From: Elusimicrobia bacterium RIFOXYD2_FULL_34_15
GTDB lineage: Bacteria; Elusimicrobiota; UBA8919
Direction: 5' to 3'
DNA: 33,087 nucleotides
NCBI GenBank assembly: GCA_001800605.1
Contig: MGVS01000037.1
Coordinates: 1-33,087, forward strand
Shown: piece after piece, positions 1 to 8,104 of the stretch
Numbering within the stretch: position 1 is the first letter of the stretch
Layout of the letters: each line of letters opens with the position of its first letter
The notes under the pieces: generated by a model
The model's input: the letters and a program-made list of their open reading frames with translations, nothing else
What the model was told of the DNA's origin: nothing
The model's database searches: none
Position numbers and translations under genes: made by a program

Positions 1-1
1 A

Positions 2-370
2 GAAAATATTCTTAAATTATTAAATAAAAAACATAATTGTAATATTAAAACAATAGATGGTTATAAAAACATGTCATTTAAAAAATGGTATGAAACATCA
101 GAAGAAACTTTTGGTTTCAATAAGTGTTTATCACCATGGATGCGGTTTAATATTATGCCAGACGGTAAAGCAAATTTTTGCATTGATTTTCCTGATTATA
201 TAATAGGAGATGCAAAAAAAGAATCTTTATCTGAAATCTGGAACGGTAAAAATGCCGGTACTTTTAGAGAAAAATATTTGAAAGAAGGGCCTCTCCCAAT
301 TTGCAACAGATGCTGCTGGTTATATAATGATTATAATAGATTACTTAAAGAATGGAAACAAGAAGGTTAA
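2..370 (+). CDS. Radical SAM/SPASM-domain protein, C-terminal fragment (truncated by left window edge)
   Basis: The listed ORF starts at 71, but the frame is open back to base 2. Cys pattern NFCIDF...CNRCCW with 'GDAKKESLSEIWNG' is typical of SPASM C-termini. Confidence 0.75.
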   Translation, partial: ENILKLLNKKHNCNIKTIDGYKNMSFKKWYETSEETFGFNKCLSPWMRFNIMPDGKANFCIDFPDYIIGDAKKESLSEIWNGKNAGTFREKYLKEGPLPICNRCCWLYNDYNRLLKEWKQEG

Positions 371-388
371 ATTAAGGAGGATTAATTT

Positions 389-1717
389 ATGGCACGGATA
401 GTTTTTATTGGCGCTGGAAGTCTGACATTTACCCGTAACCTGGTAAGGGATATACTAACTTTTCCTATTTTAAATGATTCTACTATTGTATTAATGGATA
501 TTAATAAAGAACGGCTTGAATTTGCCAGAAAAGCTGTTCAAAGCATTATAGACAGAGGTAAGTACCTTGCACGAATAGAAGTAACTTTAAATAGAAGGGA
601 AGCTCTCAAGGGTGCAGATGTTGTTTTATGTACAATTTTAGCAGGAGGAGTACAGGTCTGGCGTTATGATGTTGAAATACCAAAAAAATACGGAGTAAAT
701 CTTAACGTTGGAGATACGCGCGGTGTAGGCGGAATATTCAGAGCACTTCGTACTATACCTGTAATGTTAGATATCTGCAAAGACATGGAACAGGTTTGCC
801 CTAATGCGATACTTCTTAACTACACTAATCCGATGGCAATGTTATGCCGTGCAATGCAGAGAAAATCATTTATTAAACTAACCGGATTGTGTCATAGCGT
901 TCAAGGTTCAGCCGCAATGTTAGCAAGATGGATTAATACACCGATGGACCAGATAACATATGTTTGCGCCGGAATTAATCATCAAGCTTGGTACATTGAA
1001 TTCAAAAAGAACGGAAAAGATGCGTATCCAATGATTCGCAAAAAAGTTCTAACTGATAAAAAAGTTTATATTGAAGAAATCGTGCGTAATGAAATGTTTC
1101 TTGCACTGGATTATTACGTCAGTGAATCCAGCGGACATAATTCGGAGTATAACTGGTGGTTCCGTAAACGTTCTGATTTAATAAAGAAATATTGCAATGT
1201 CGGTACAAGCTGGAATCCCGGAGTTTACGCTTATATTTTAAATGAATATCTAAAAGCAGAAAGAACCTGGAAAAAAGAAATTACAGAATGGTTTAAAAAA
1301 GGTGCACCGTTATCTTTGGAAAGGGGACAGGAATATGCCGCATATATTATTAATGCATTAAAAGGTGGAGAACCGTTCGAATTTAACGGCAACGTACCTA
1401 ATACAGGAACCATAACAAATCTTCCCAAAGATGTATGTGTAGAAGTACCGGTTGTGGTAAATAAACGCGGATTCAATGTTATCCATGTAGGAGCAATTCC
1501 ACCGCAATGTGCAGCATTAAATAACATAAATATAGCATCGGAAGAAATGGCTGTGGAAGCAGCCCTGACAGGAAATGCAAAATTGGTGTATCATTCAATA
1601 ATAAATGATCCGCTGACAGCATCAGTTTTATCCTTGAGGGAAATTAAGAAAATGGTTGAGGATATGTTAAAACAAAATAAAGCATATTTACCTCAATTTA
1701 AATCAATTAAGTTTTAA
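389..1717 (+). CDS. Glycoside hydrolase family 4 (alpha-galactosidase/alpha-glucosidase-like, NAD-dependent)
   Basis: N-terminal Rossmann '[22 protein letters not shown]'; GH4 motifs '[19 protein letters not shown]', '[15 protein letters not shown]', 'GLCHSVQG'; SD 'aaggagg' upstream. Confidence 0.9.
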   Translation: MARIVFIGAGSLTFTRNLVRDILTFPILNDSTIVLMDINKERLEFARKAVQSIIDRGKYLARIEVTLNRREALKGADVVLCTILAGGVQVWRYDVEIPKKYGVNLNVGDTRGVGGIFRALRTIPVMLDICKDMEQVCPNAILLNYTNPMAMLCRAMQRKSFIKLTGLCHSVQGSAAMLARWINTPMDQITYVCAGINHQAWYIEFKKNGKDAYPMIRKKVLTDKKVYIEEIVRNEMFLALDYYVSESSGHNSEYNWWFRKRSDLIKKYCNVGTSWNPGVYAYILNEYLKAERTWKKEITEWFKKGAPLSLERGQEYAAYIINALKGGEPFEFNGNVPNTGTITNLPKDVCVEVPVVVNKRGFNVIHVGAIPPQCAALNNINIASEEMAVEAALTGNAKLVYHSIINDPLTASVLSLREIKKMVEDMLKQNKAYLPQFKSIKF

Positions 1718-1728
1718 GCAAATTTATT

Positions 1729-1756
1729 TTGTAAAATTAATTTATTTTTGTATAAT
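1729..1756 (+). promoter_or_regulatory. Putative sigma70 promoter of the trp cluster
   Basis: TTGTAA (1729-1734), N16, TATAAT (1751-1756), in the gap between the GH4 gene and trpG. Confidence 0.5.
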
Positions 1757-1764
1757 AACTAAGG

Positions 1765-1868
1765 CAGTACACAGTAAACTGTACACAGAATACAGTTTAA
1801 AAAGAAGGCGTTTTTGATTTTAGCTGTATCCTGTGTGCTGTATTCTGTGAGCTGTATCCTGTGTACTG
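1765..1868 (+). repeat. Two opposed degenerate heptamer arrays forming a long inverted repeat in the trpG leader
   Basis: cagtacacag (1765-1774) pairs perfectly with ctgtgtactg (1859-1868); cacagaatacag (1784-1795) pairs perfectly with ctgtattctgtg (1838-1849). Right arm reads ctgtatc-ctgtgtg-ctgtatt-ctgtgag-ctgtatc-ctgtgta-ctg (period 7). Confidence 0.85.
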
Positions 1869-1876
1869 ATATTAAA

Positions 1877-2449
1877 ATGATTCTAGTTATTGATAATTAT
1901 GATTCTTTTGTTTATAATCTCGTTCAATATTTAGGAGAGATGAATCCTGATATCAAAGTTTTCAGAAATGATGAAATCAGTATCAAAGAAATTGAAAAGT
2001 TAAACCCAACCCACATAATTATTTCTCCCGGACCTTGCACACCAAAAGAAGCAGGAATTTCGATACAAACCGTTAAACATTTCTCAAATAAAATACCGAT
2101 TTTAGGTGTTTGCCTGGGTCATCAATCTATAGGTGCTGCGATGGGCGGTAAAATAATTCATGCAAAAAAACTGATGCATGGTAAAACCTCTATGATATAT
2201 CATGACGGTAAGACAATTTTTAAAAATCTAAAAAATCCTTTTGAAGCAACAAGATATCATTCTTTGGTTGTGGAAAAAAAATCACTGCCCAAATGTTTTA
2301 AAATTTCCGCATGGACCAAAGACGGAGAAATAATGGGTTTAAGATTAAAAGAAAGTAAAAAACCTGTTGAGGGAATACAGTTCCATCCGGAATCTATATT
2401 AACCAAATCCGGTAAAAAACTATTAAAGAATTTCTTAGGATTAATATGA
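1877..2449 (+). CDS. trpG: Anthranilate synthase component II / glutamine amidotransferase
   Basis: '[21 protein letters not shown]', '[10 protein letters not shown]' catalytic Cys, '[11 protein letters not shown]'. The ORF-track start at 1814 (TTG) lies in repeat DNA; the ATG at 1877 matches the family start. Confidence 0.95.
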   Translation: MILVIDNYDSFVYNLVQYLGEMNPDIKVFRNDEISIKEIEKLNPTHIIISPGPCTPKEAGISIQTVKHFSNKIPILGVCLGHQSIGAAMGGKIIHAKKLMHGKTSMIYHDGKTIFKNLKNPFEATRYHSLVVEKKSLPKCFKISAWTKDGEIMGLRLKESKKPVEGIQFHPESILTKSGKKLLKNFLGLI

Positions 2450-3498
2450 TTAAAGAAGCTATTGCAAAAATTGTTCAAAGAGAAAACTTAACCGAAAAAG
2501 AAGCAATTGATGTAATGACCGAGATAATGACCGGCCAGGCGACAGAAGCACAAATCGCTTCATTTATTACTGCACTAAGAATGAAAGGCGAGACTATAGA
2601 TGAAATTACCGGTTGTGCTAAGGTAATGCGAGAACACGCTACAAAGATTAAAGTTAAAAAACATGCAATTGATATAGACAGGGACGAAATTAATATTGAC
2701 TGGGAAACAATAGTTGATACCTGCGGTACCGGCGGGGATAAGACAAAAACTTTTAATGTATCTACTGTAACCGCATTTGTAGTTGCAGGTGCCGGCGTCG
2801 TTGTTGCAAAACATGGTAACCGCGCTGTAACGTCTAAATGCGGAAGCGCCGATGTCCTTGAAGAATTAGGCATCAATTTAGATTTAACTTTTGAAAAAGT
2901 GGAAGAATGCATAAATAAAATCGGAATTGGATTTTTATATGCACCGATGCTCCATTCAGCAATGAAATATGCTATAGGACCAAGAAGACAGATTAGCATA
3001 AGAACCATTTTTAATATTTTAGGTCCTTTAACTAATCCGGCAGGAGCAAATGCCCAGGTCTTAGGTGTATATTCTCCGGATTTAACCGAAACTCTAGCTT
3101 TTGTTTTAAAAAATCTAGGTTCTAAAAGTGCTTTTGTTGTTCATGGAATCGATGCTATTGATGAAATTTCAATAACCGGAAAAACTCAGATTTCTGAATT
3201 AAAAAATGGTATAATAAAAACTTATCTCATTAAACCTGAGGACTTTGGATTGAAAAGGGCTGAACCGGAAGATATTGCAGGCGGAGATGCAAAAGAAAAT
3301 GCAAAAACAATAATCGATATTCTTGAAGGTAAAAAAGGACCTAAAAGAGATATTGTTCTTCTAAATGCCGCTGCAGCATTGACTGCTGCAGGAAAATCAA
3401 GTAAGATTAAAGTAGGTATCGAACTTGCAGAAAAATCTATTGACTTAGGTAAAGCACTAAAAAAACTTGAAGAACTAAAAACAAATTGTGGAAAATAA
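2446..3498 (+). CDS. trpD: Anthranilate phosphoribosyltransferase
   Basis: '[52 protein letters not shown]'; 4-bp overlap with trpG. Confidence 0.96.
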   Translation: MIKEAIAKIVQRENLTEKEAIDVMTEIMTGQATEAQIASFITALRMKGETIDEITGCAKVMREHATKIKVKKHAIDIDRDEINIDWETIVDTCGTGGDKTKTFNVSTVTAFVVAGAGVVVAKHGNRAVTSKCGSADVLEELGINLDLTFEKVEECINKIGIGFLYAPMLHSAMKYAIGPRRQISIRTIFNILGPLTNPAGANAQVLGVYSPDLTETLAFVLKNLGSKSAFVVHGIDAIDEISITGKTQISELKNGIIKTYLIKPEDFGLKRAEPEDIAGGDAKENAKTIIDILEGKKGPKRDIVLLNAAAALTAAGKSSKIKVGIELAEKSIDLGKALKKLEELKTNCGK

Positions 3499-4276
3499 TT
3501 TTTTAGATAAAATTGTTAAGTTTAAGAAAACAGAGATTTTACAAAGAAAAAAGCTGTTGCCTTTAGATAAAATTAGATCTCAAGTCAGGAATTTGAAATC
3601 ACTAAGAAATTTTAAAGAAGCTATTTCAAAACCAAACCGCTTAAACTTAATTGCAGAAATAAAAAAAGCATCACCGTCTGCAGGTGTAATTTCAAAAGAT
3701 TTTAACGTTCAGAATATTGCAAAACAGTATAATCAAGCCGGTGTAGATGCAATATCGGTACTCACAGAAACAAAATATTTTCAGGGTGATATTTCATATA
3801 TAAACACAGTTAAGAAAAACGGTTCTTTGCCTGTATTAAGAAAAGATTTTTTAATTGACGATTATCAGATTTACGAGTCAAAATATTACGGCGCCGATGC
3901 TATACTTCTGATTGTTGCAATTTTAAATAAAGAAAAATTAAGAAAATTCTTAAAAATTGCAAAAAAAATAAATCTTTCTTGCATAGTAGAAGTCCATACA
4001 AAAGCGGAATTGAAAATCGCTTTAGAAACAAATGCAGAAATAATAGGAATAAACAATAGAAATCTTTTTGATTTTTCTGTTGATTTAAACACAACTATTA
4101 GTCTTAAATCCGAAATTCCTAAAAATAAAATAGTGATTTCGGAAAGCGGAATAAAAACGAAAGAAGATATAAATGCATTAAGAAATATAGGCGTGAACGC
4201 TGTTTTAATAGGACAACATTTTATGGAATCAAAAAATATAAAAAAGTCGATTGCAGAGCTCTTAGCAGTAGCTTAA
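3488..4276 (+). CDS. trpC: Indole-3-glycerol-phosphate synthase
   Basis: '[19 protein letters not shown]', '[27 protein letters not shown]', 'IGINNRNL', 'ISESGI'; GTG start overlapping the trpD end. Confidence 0.96.
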   Translation: MENNFLDKIVKFKKTEILQRKKLLPLDKIRSQVRNLKSLRNFKEAISKPNRLNLIAEIKKASPSAGVISKDFNVQNIAKQYNQAGVDAISVLTETKYFQGDISYINTVKKNGSLPVLRKDFLIDDYQIYESKYYGADAILLIVAILNKEKLRKFLKIAKKINLSCIVEVHTKAELKIALETNAEIIGINNRNLFDFSVDLNTTISLKSEIPKNKIVISESGIKTKEDINALRNIGVNAVLIGQHFMESKNIKKSIAELLAVA

Positions 4277-4336
4277 GACATCTAAGTCAAATTAAACAGA
4301 CATAATAAATATAGTATATTTTGTAATTAGGAAGAG

Positions 4337-4375
4337 CCTGCCTACCGGCAGGCAGGTAATCCCGATAAATCGGGA
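4337..4375 (+). repeat. Two short palindromes (cctgcctaccggcaggcagg; tcccgataaatcggga)
   Basis: cctgcct/aggcagg hairpin (4337-4356) and tcccgat/atcggga hairpin (4360-4375); related copies at 23078-23099, 31452-31471, 31500-31532, and within lptE near 10813. Confidence 0.75.
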
Positions 4376-4381
4376 CAAGTT

Positions 4382-4455
4382 TGGTAGTTAGTGATAAATT
4401 TTTCGATTTTAATAAAATAGATACCTATCGCTAATTACTAACTACTAATTACTTA
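4382..4455 (+). repeat. Heptamer array (ctaatta/ctaacta) with an opposed partial copy
   Basis: ctaatta-ctaacta-ctaatta-ctta (period 7) at about 4431-4455; inverted partial copy ggtagttagtgata at about 4383-4396. Confidence 0.65.
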
Positions 4456-4503
4456 AATTCCGAGGTCGCCACGACGACCTAAAAATTTACAAGGGGGTTA
4501 TGT

Positions 4504-5859
4504 ATGGACGATACAAAGATTTTATTGACGGAAAAAGAACTGCCGCAGAGATGGTACAATATTCAGGCAGATTTACCGGAACCATTAGCACCGCCTCTTA
4601 ATCCTCAAACAAAAAAACCTATTGGACCTCAGGAACTGGCCCCCATTTTTCCCATGGAATTAATTAAGCAGGAAGTTTCGCAAGAAAGATGGATTGAAAT
4701 TCCTGATGAACTGCTTGATATATATAAATTGTGGAGACCGTCGCCATTACATAGAGCGAAACGGTTAGAAAAATATCTCAAAACTCCGGCAAGAATATAT
4801 TTCAAAAATGAATCGGTATCACCTGCAGGAAGCCATAAACCAAATACAGCAATTGCGCAGGCATATTATAATAAAAAAGAAGGGGTAAAGCGGTTATCAA
4901 CCGAGACTGGAGCAGGCCAATGGGGAAGCGCACTTTCATTTGCGTGTAATCTTTTCGGGTTAGAATGCACTGTCTATATGGTTAAGGTTTCGTACGACCA
5001 AAAACCGTACAGAAAATTTTTAATGCAGACATATGGCGCAAAAGTTTTTGCTTCTCCTACTAACCTTACAAATTCAGGAAGAGAAGTTTTAAAAAAAGAT
5101 CCTAATTCGCCGGGTTCACTTGGTATAGCAATAAGTGAGGCGGTTGAAGATGCCGCAACACATGATGATACAAAATATTCGCTTGGAAGTGTATTGAATC
5201 ATGTTATATTACATCAGACAGTTGTCGGTCTCGAGACACAAAAACAGCTTAAAATTGCCGGTGAAAAACCGGACATTTTAATTGCCTGTGTCGGAGGCGG
5301 CAGTAATTTTGGCGGTTTTACTTTTCCGTTTATTCCGGAAAAACTAAAAGGTAACAATATAAAAATGATAGCGGTTGAACCTACATCCTGTCCGACACTT
5401 ACAAAAGGACCTTTCAGATACGACCATGGCGATGTTGCAAAATTTACGCCTTTAATGATGATGTACACACTTGGCCATACCTTTGTTCCACCGGCAATTC
5501 ATGCCGGCGGACTCAGATATCACGGTGCTTCTCCGCTTGTATCCTTACTACTAAATAAAAAAGTTATAGAAGCGGTTGCCTATCCGCAAAATTCTGTTTT
5601 CGAAGCAGCTGTAACTTTTGCAAGAACAGAAGGAATATTGCCTGCACCTGAAACTGCACATGCAATAAAATGTGCAATTGATGAAGCTGTAAAATGCCGC
5701 CAGACGAAAGAAGAAAAATGCATAGTTTTAAATTTCTCCGGGCACGGTCATTTTGATTTAGCGTCTTACGATAAATATTTATCAGGAAAGCTAGAGGATT
5801 ACGAACTTCCTGATGAAAAAATTAAGGAAGCGCTTTGTGAATTAAAAGATCTATTATGA
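4504..5859 (+). CDS. trpB2: Tryptophan synthase beta chain, TrpB2-type (TrpB-like PLP-dependent enzyme)
   Basis: Long N-terminus '[22 protein letters not shown]', '[39 protein letters not shown]', '[10 protein letters not shown]', 'CVGGGSNF', characteristic of TrpB2; SD 'aaggggg'. Confidence 0.93.
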   Translation: MDDTKILLTEKELPQRWYNIQADLPEPLAPPLNPQTKKPIGPQELAPIFPMELIKQEVSQERWIEIPDELLDIYKLWRPSPLHRAKRLEKYLKTPARIYFKNESVSPAGSHKPNTAIAQAYYNKKEGVKRLSTETGAGQWGSALSFACNLFGLECTVYMVKVSYDQKPYRKFLMQTYGAKVFASPTNLTNSGREVLKKDPNSPGSLGIAISEAVEDAATHDDTKYSLGSVLNHVILHQTVVGLETQKQLKIAGEKPDILIACVGGGSNFGGFTFPFIPEKLKGNNIKMIAVEPTSCPTLTKGPFRYDHGDVAKFTPLMMMYTLGHTFVPPAIHAGGLRYHGASPLVSLLLNKKVIEAVAYPQNSVFEAAVTFARTEGILPAPETAHAIKCAIDEAVKCRQTKEEKCIVLNFSGHGHFDLASYDKYLSGKLEDYELPDEKIKEALCELKDLL

Positions 5860-6521
5860 CAAGAATAAAAATCTGCGGAATAACAAATGAAAAAGATGCC
5901 TTATGGGCATCAAATGCCGGTGTGGATTTTATCGGACTGAATTTCTATAAAAACAGTCCGCGTAAAATTTCTGCCGAAATGGCAAAGAAAATCACATCAA
6001 AACTGCCTGAATTTGTAAAATCCGTAGGTGTTTTTGTTGATGAAGAAATTGATGTTTTATTAAAAACTATAAAAAAAACACAATTAAAACTGGTTCAACT
6101 TCACGGAAACGAATCTCCGGAATATTGTGATGAACTAAAAAGTAAAATATCAGAATCTCTTCCACCGGATACCTTATGGGAAAATAAACCTCAGATTATA
6201 AAAGCATTTAGGATAAACAACGATTTTCCTGTAGAAAATATAAGTAAATTCAATAATGCAGATTATTTTTTATTAGACACTTTTGTAGAAGACATTCCTG
6301 GCGGAACAGGCGAAGTTTTTAATTGGGATATCGCCATAGAAGCTAAAAAAGCCGGGAAACCTATATTTTTATCCGGCGGTTTAAATCCTGAGAATGTAAC
6401 GGAAGCAATTAAAAGAGTTGAACCTTTTGCAGTAGATGCCTGTTCCGGAATAGAACGTACTCCAACCCGTAAAGATTATGATAAAATGCTTGCTTTTGTT
6501 AAAGCAGTAAGAAAAATTTAA
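5856..6521 (+). CDS. trpF: Phosphoribosylanthranilate isomerase
   Basis: '[37 protein letters not shown]', '[11 protein letters not shown]', '[10 protein letters not shown]'; 4-bp overlap with trpB2. Confidence 0.95.
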   Translation: MTRIKICGITNEKDALWASNAGVDFIGLNFYKNSPRKISAEMAKKITSKLPEFVKSVGVFVDEEIDVLLKTIKKTQLKLVQLHGNESPEYCDELKSKISESLPPDTLWENKPQIIKAFRINNDFPVENISKFNNADYFLLDTFVEDIPGGTGEVFNWDIAIEAKKAGKPIFLSGGLNPENVTEAIKRVEPFAVDACSGIERTPTRKDYDKMLAFVKAVRKI

Positions 6522-6596
6522 AAAACATAATTTTATTATTGCTTTTTGAAGAATTATAACTAAAATATGTTTTTAACATTCCAAGGAGGTATATTT

Positions 6597-7931
6597 ATGG
6601 TTTCAAAGATTTCCAAGTTTCTTCCCTGTTTTCTTGTTTTTGGATTGCTCATCGGTATAACATATGCGCAAACAACTGCCGATACAACTAAAACAACTAC
6701 TGAACAACCGGTAAAAAAGGAAGAACCGGCAAAAGCACCAATAACCCAAGTTCAAAAAGAAGAAAATAATACAACACCCGCGGCACCTGTCGTTGCTCCT
6801 TCTGTAACACCTGCCCCTGTTTCACAAACGCCTATTACTCCTGCGGTAACACCAACACCGGCATCTACCCCAAGCAACGGAAAAACAAAAGTTGCAGTTA
6901 TGGATTTTGAAAGTATCGGAAGAAATATAAAAGAAAATGATTTAGGCCTGTCCGTTGCAGATAATTTAAGAACAATTCTCTTTAAAACCGGAAAATTTGA
7001 TGTTGTTGAAAGAAATTATTTAATGAAATTACTGGAAGAACAAAAACTGCAAATGAGCGGTATAGTAGACAGTGATACAGCGGTACAAATAGGAAAACTT
7101 TCTGGTGCCGGAAAACTTATTGTAGGGAGCGTATCCAAAATAGGTACTAAATATACAATAAACTCAAGGTTAATTGATATTAAATCAGGTTCTGTAGAAA
7201 AAGCAGAAAGTTTAGGTGGTTATAGTGAAGACGATATACCCAACATGATTGAAGATATTGCAAAATTACTGATGGGTGATACCGTAACACGCCCAAAAAT
7301 TCAAACTGCTGAAAAAAAACAGGAACCAGTCATAGAACCGGTAAAACCTGTTGAATCACCCAAAAAACCCGATACAGCTAAAAAAGATGAATCTGATTCA
7401 AAAAAAAGAGCTGCGGTTGATCTCGATATAGGAATTAAAGCCGGTGCATTTTACCTACTTGATAGTAAATTATCAAAAGATTTTAGTTTAGGATTTTTAT
7501 GGGGTGGTACGGCATCTCTATGGATTACAAGAATAGGCCTTCAGTACGAATATGAAAAATACAATAATACAGGTGAAAGAACACAACGTACCAATAATGG
7601 GATAAATATCGTTACAACAAAAACCAATACCGAAATGGATTTGACCCCAGGTTGGTTTTCATTACTAATCCGGGGCAATTATGACAATGCTTCTATGTCT
7701 TATGGTTATATAGGTGTTGGAATGGGAAGTATTAAATCTGAAAAAACTGTTACAGTTAATAACGTTGCACTTCCAACTGTAAGCGATACATTTAGCGGTC
7801 AACAGTTTTTAATTGGCTTTAACGGCAAACATGCCGGACTTTGTGTTAAATACAGTAAAATATCTACGAATGCCAGATGGGCAGATGTGGACTTAGGTGG
7901 TCTATCTGCGACGTTAGGTTTGTTCTTTTGA
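6597..7931 (+). CDS. Exported CsgG-type domain protein with Pro/Thr-rich linker and beta-rich C-terminal domain
   Basis: Signal peptide 'MVSKISKFLPCFLVFGLLIGITYAQ'; 'KVAVMDFESIGRNIKENDLGLSVADNLRTILFKTGKFDVVERNYLMKLLEEQ' CsgG-like; SD 'aaggagg' fits ATG 6597 rather than ORF-track 6567. Confidence 0.8.
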   Translation: MVSKISKFLPCFLVFGLLIGITYAQTTADTTKTTTEQPVKKEEPAKAPITQVQKEENNTTPAAPVVAPSVTPAPVSQTPITPAVTPTPASTPSNGKTKVAVMDFESIGRNIKENDLGLSVADNLRTILFKTGKFDVVERNYLMKLLEEQKLQMSGIVDSDTAVQIGKLSGAGKLIVGSVSKIGTKYTINSRLIDIKSGSVEKAESLGGYSEDDIPNMIEDIAKLLMGDTVTRPKIQTAEKKQEPVIEPVKPVESPKKPDTAKKDESDSKKRAAVDLDIGIKAGAFYLLDSKLSKDFSLGFLWGGTASLWITRIGLQYEYEKYNNTGERTQRTNNGINIVTTKTNTEMDLTPGWFSLLIRGNYDNASMSYGYIGVGMGSIKSEKTVTVNNVALPTVSDTFSGQQFLIGFNGKHAGLCVKYSKISTNARWADVDLGGLSATLGLFF

Positions 7932-7937
7932 AGACCA

Positions 7938-7975
7938 ATTACACAGATTTAACAACAAGTCTTAATCTGTGTAAT
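7938..7975 (+). repeat. Inverted repeat attacacagatt...aatctgtgtaat
   Basis: Perfect 12-bp arms at 7938-7949 and 7964-7975; shares taatctgtgtaatc with the repeat upstream of lnt (29838-29874). Confidence 0.75.
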
Positions 7976-7999
7976 CTATGTTGCTAATCAATGTAATCA

Positions 8000-8026
8000 G
8001 TGATTGTTTGTTTTTTAAACAATCAC
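8000..8026 (+). repeat. Hairpin gtgattgttt / aaacaatcac
   Basis: Perfect 10-bp stem, 7-nt loop. Confidence 0.7.
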
Positions 8027-8033
8027 AATTTTT

Positions 8034-8067
8034 AAAAAGCGATTCCTATACAAAAGGGTCGCTTTTT
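8034..8067 (+). terminator. Rho-independent terminator
   Basis: Stem aaaaagcga (8034-8042) / tcgcttttt (8059-8067) ending in a T-run. Confidence 0.75.
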
Positions 8068-8069
8068 AA

Positions 8070-8098
8070 TTGCAATTTATCGGAATTTTTAATATAAT
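8070..8098 (+). promoter_or_regulatory. leuS promoter, predicted leaderless transcript
   Basis: TTGCAA (8070-8075), N17, TATAAT (8093-8098), 6 nt, then the ATG at 8105, so predicted +1 is the A of the ATG. Confidence 0.7.
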
Positions 8099-8104
8099 TC
8101 TACT

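Noticed and set aside
1231-1527. Antisense ORF in the GH4 gene
   Set aside because: Lies opposite a strongly supported CDS, no recognisable motifs.
1814-1876. N-terminal extension of trpG (TTG start, 'MILAVSCVLYSVSCILCTDIK')
   Set aside because: Encoded wholly by the heptamer array and the family start is [11 protein letters not shown] at 1877; treated as non-coding leader.
2475-3008. 177-aa antisense ORF in trpD
   Set aside because: Shadow ORF of a conserved gene; hydrophobic, low-complexity translation without family motifs.
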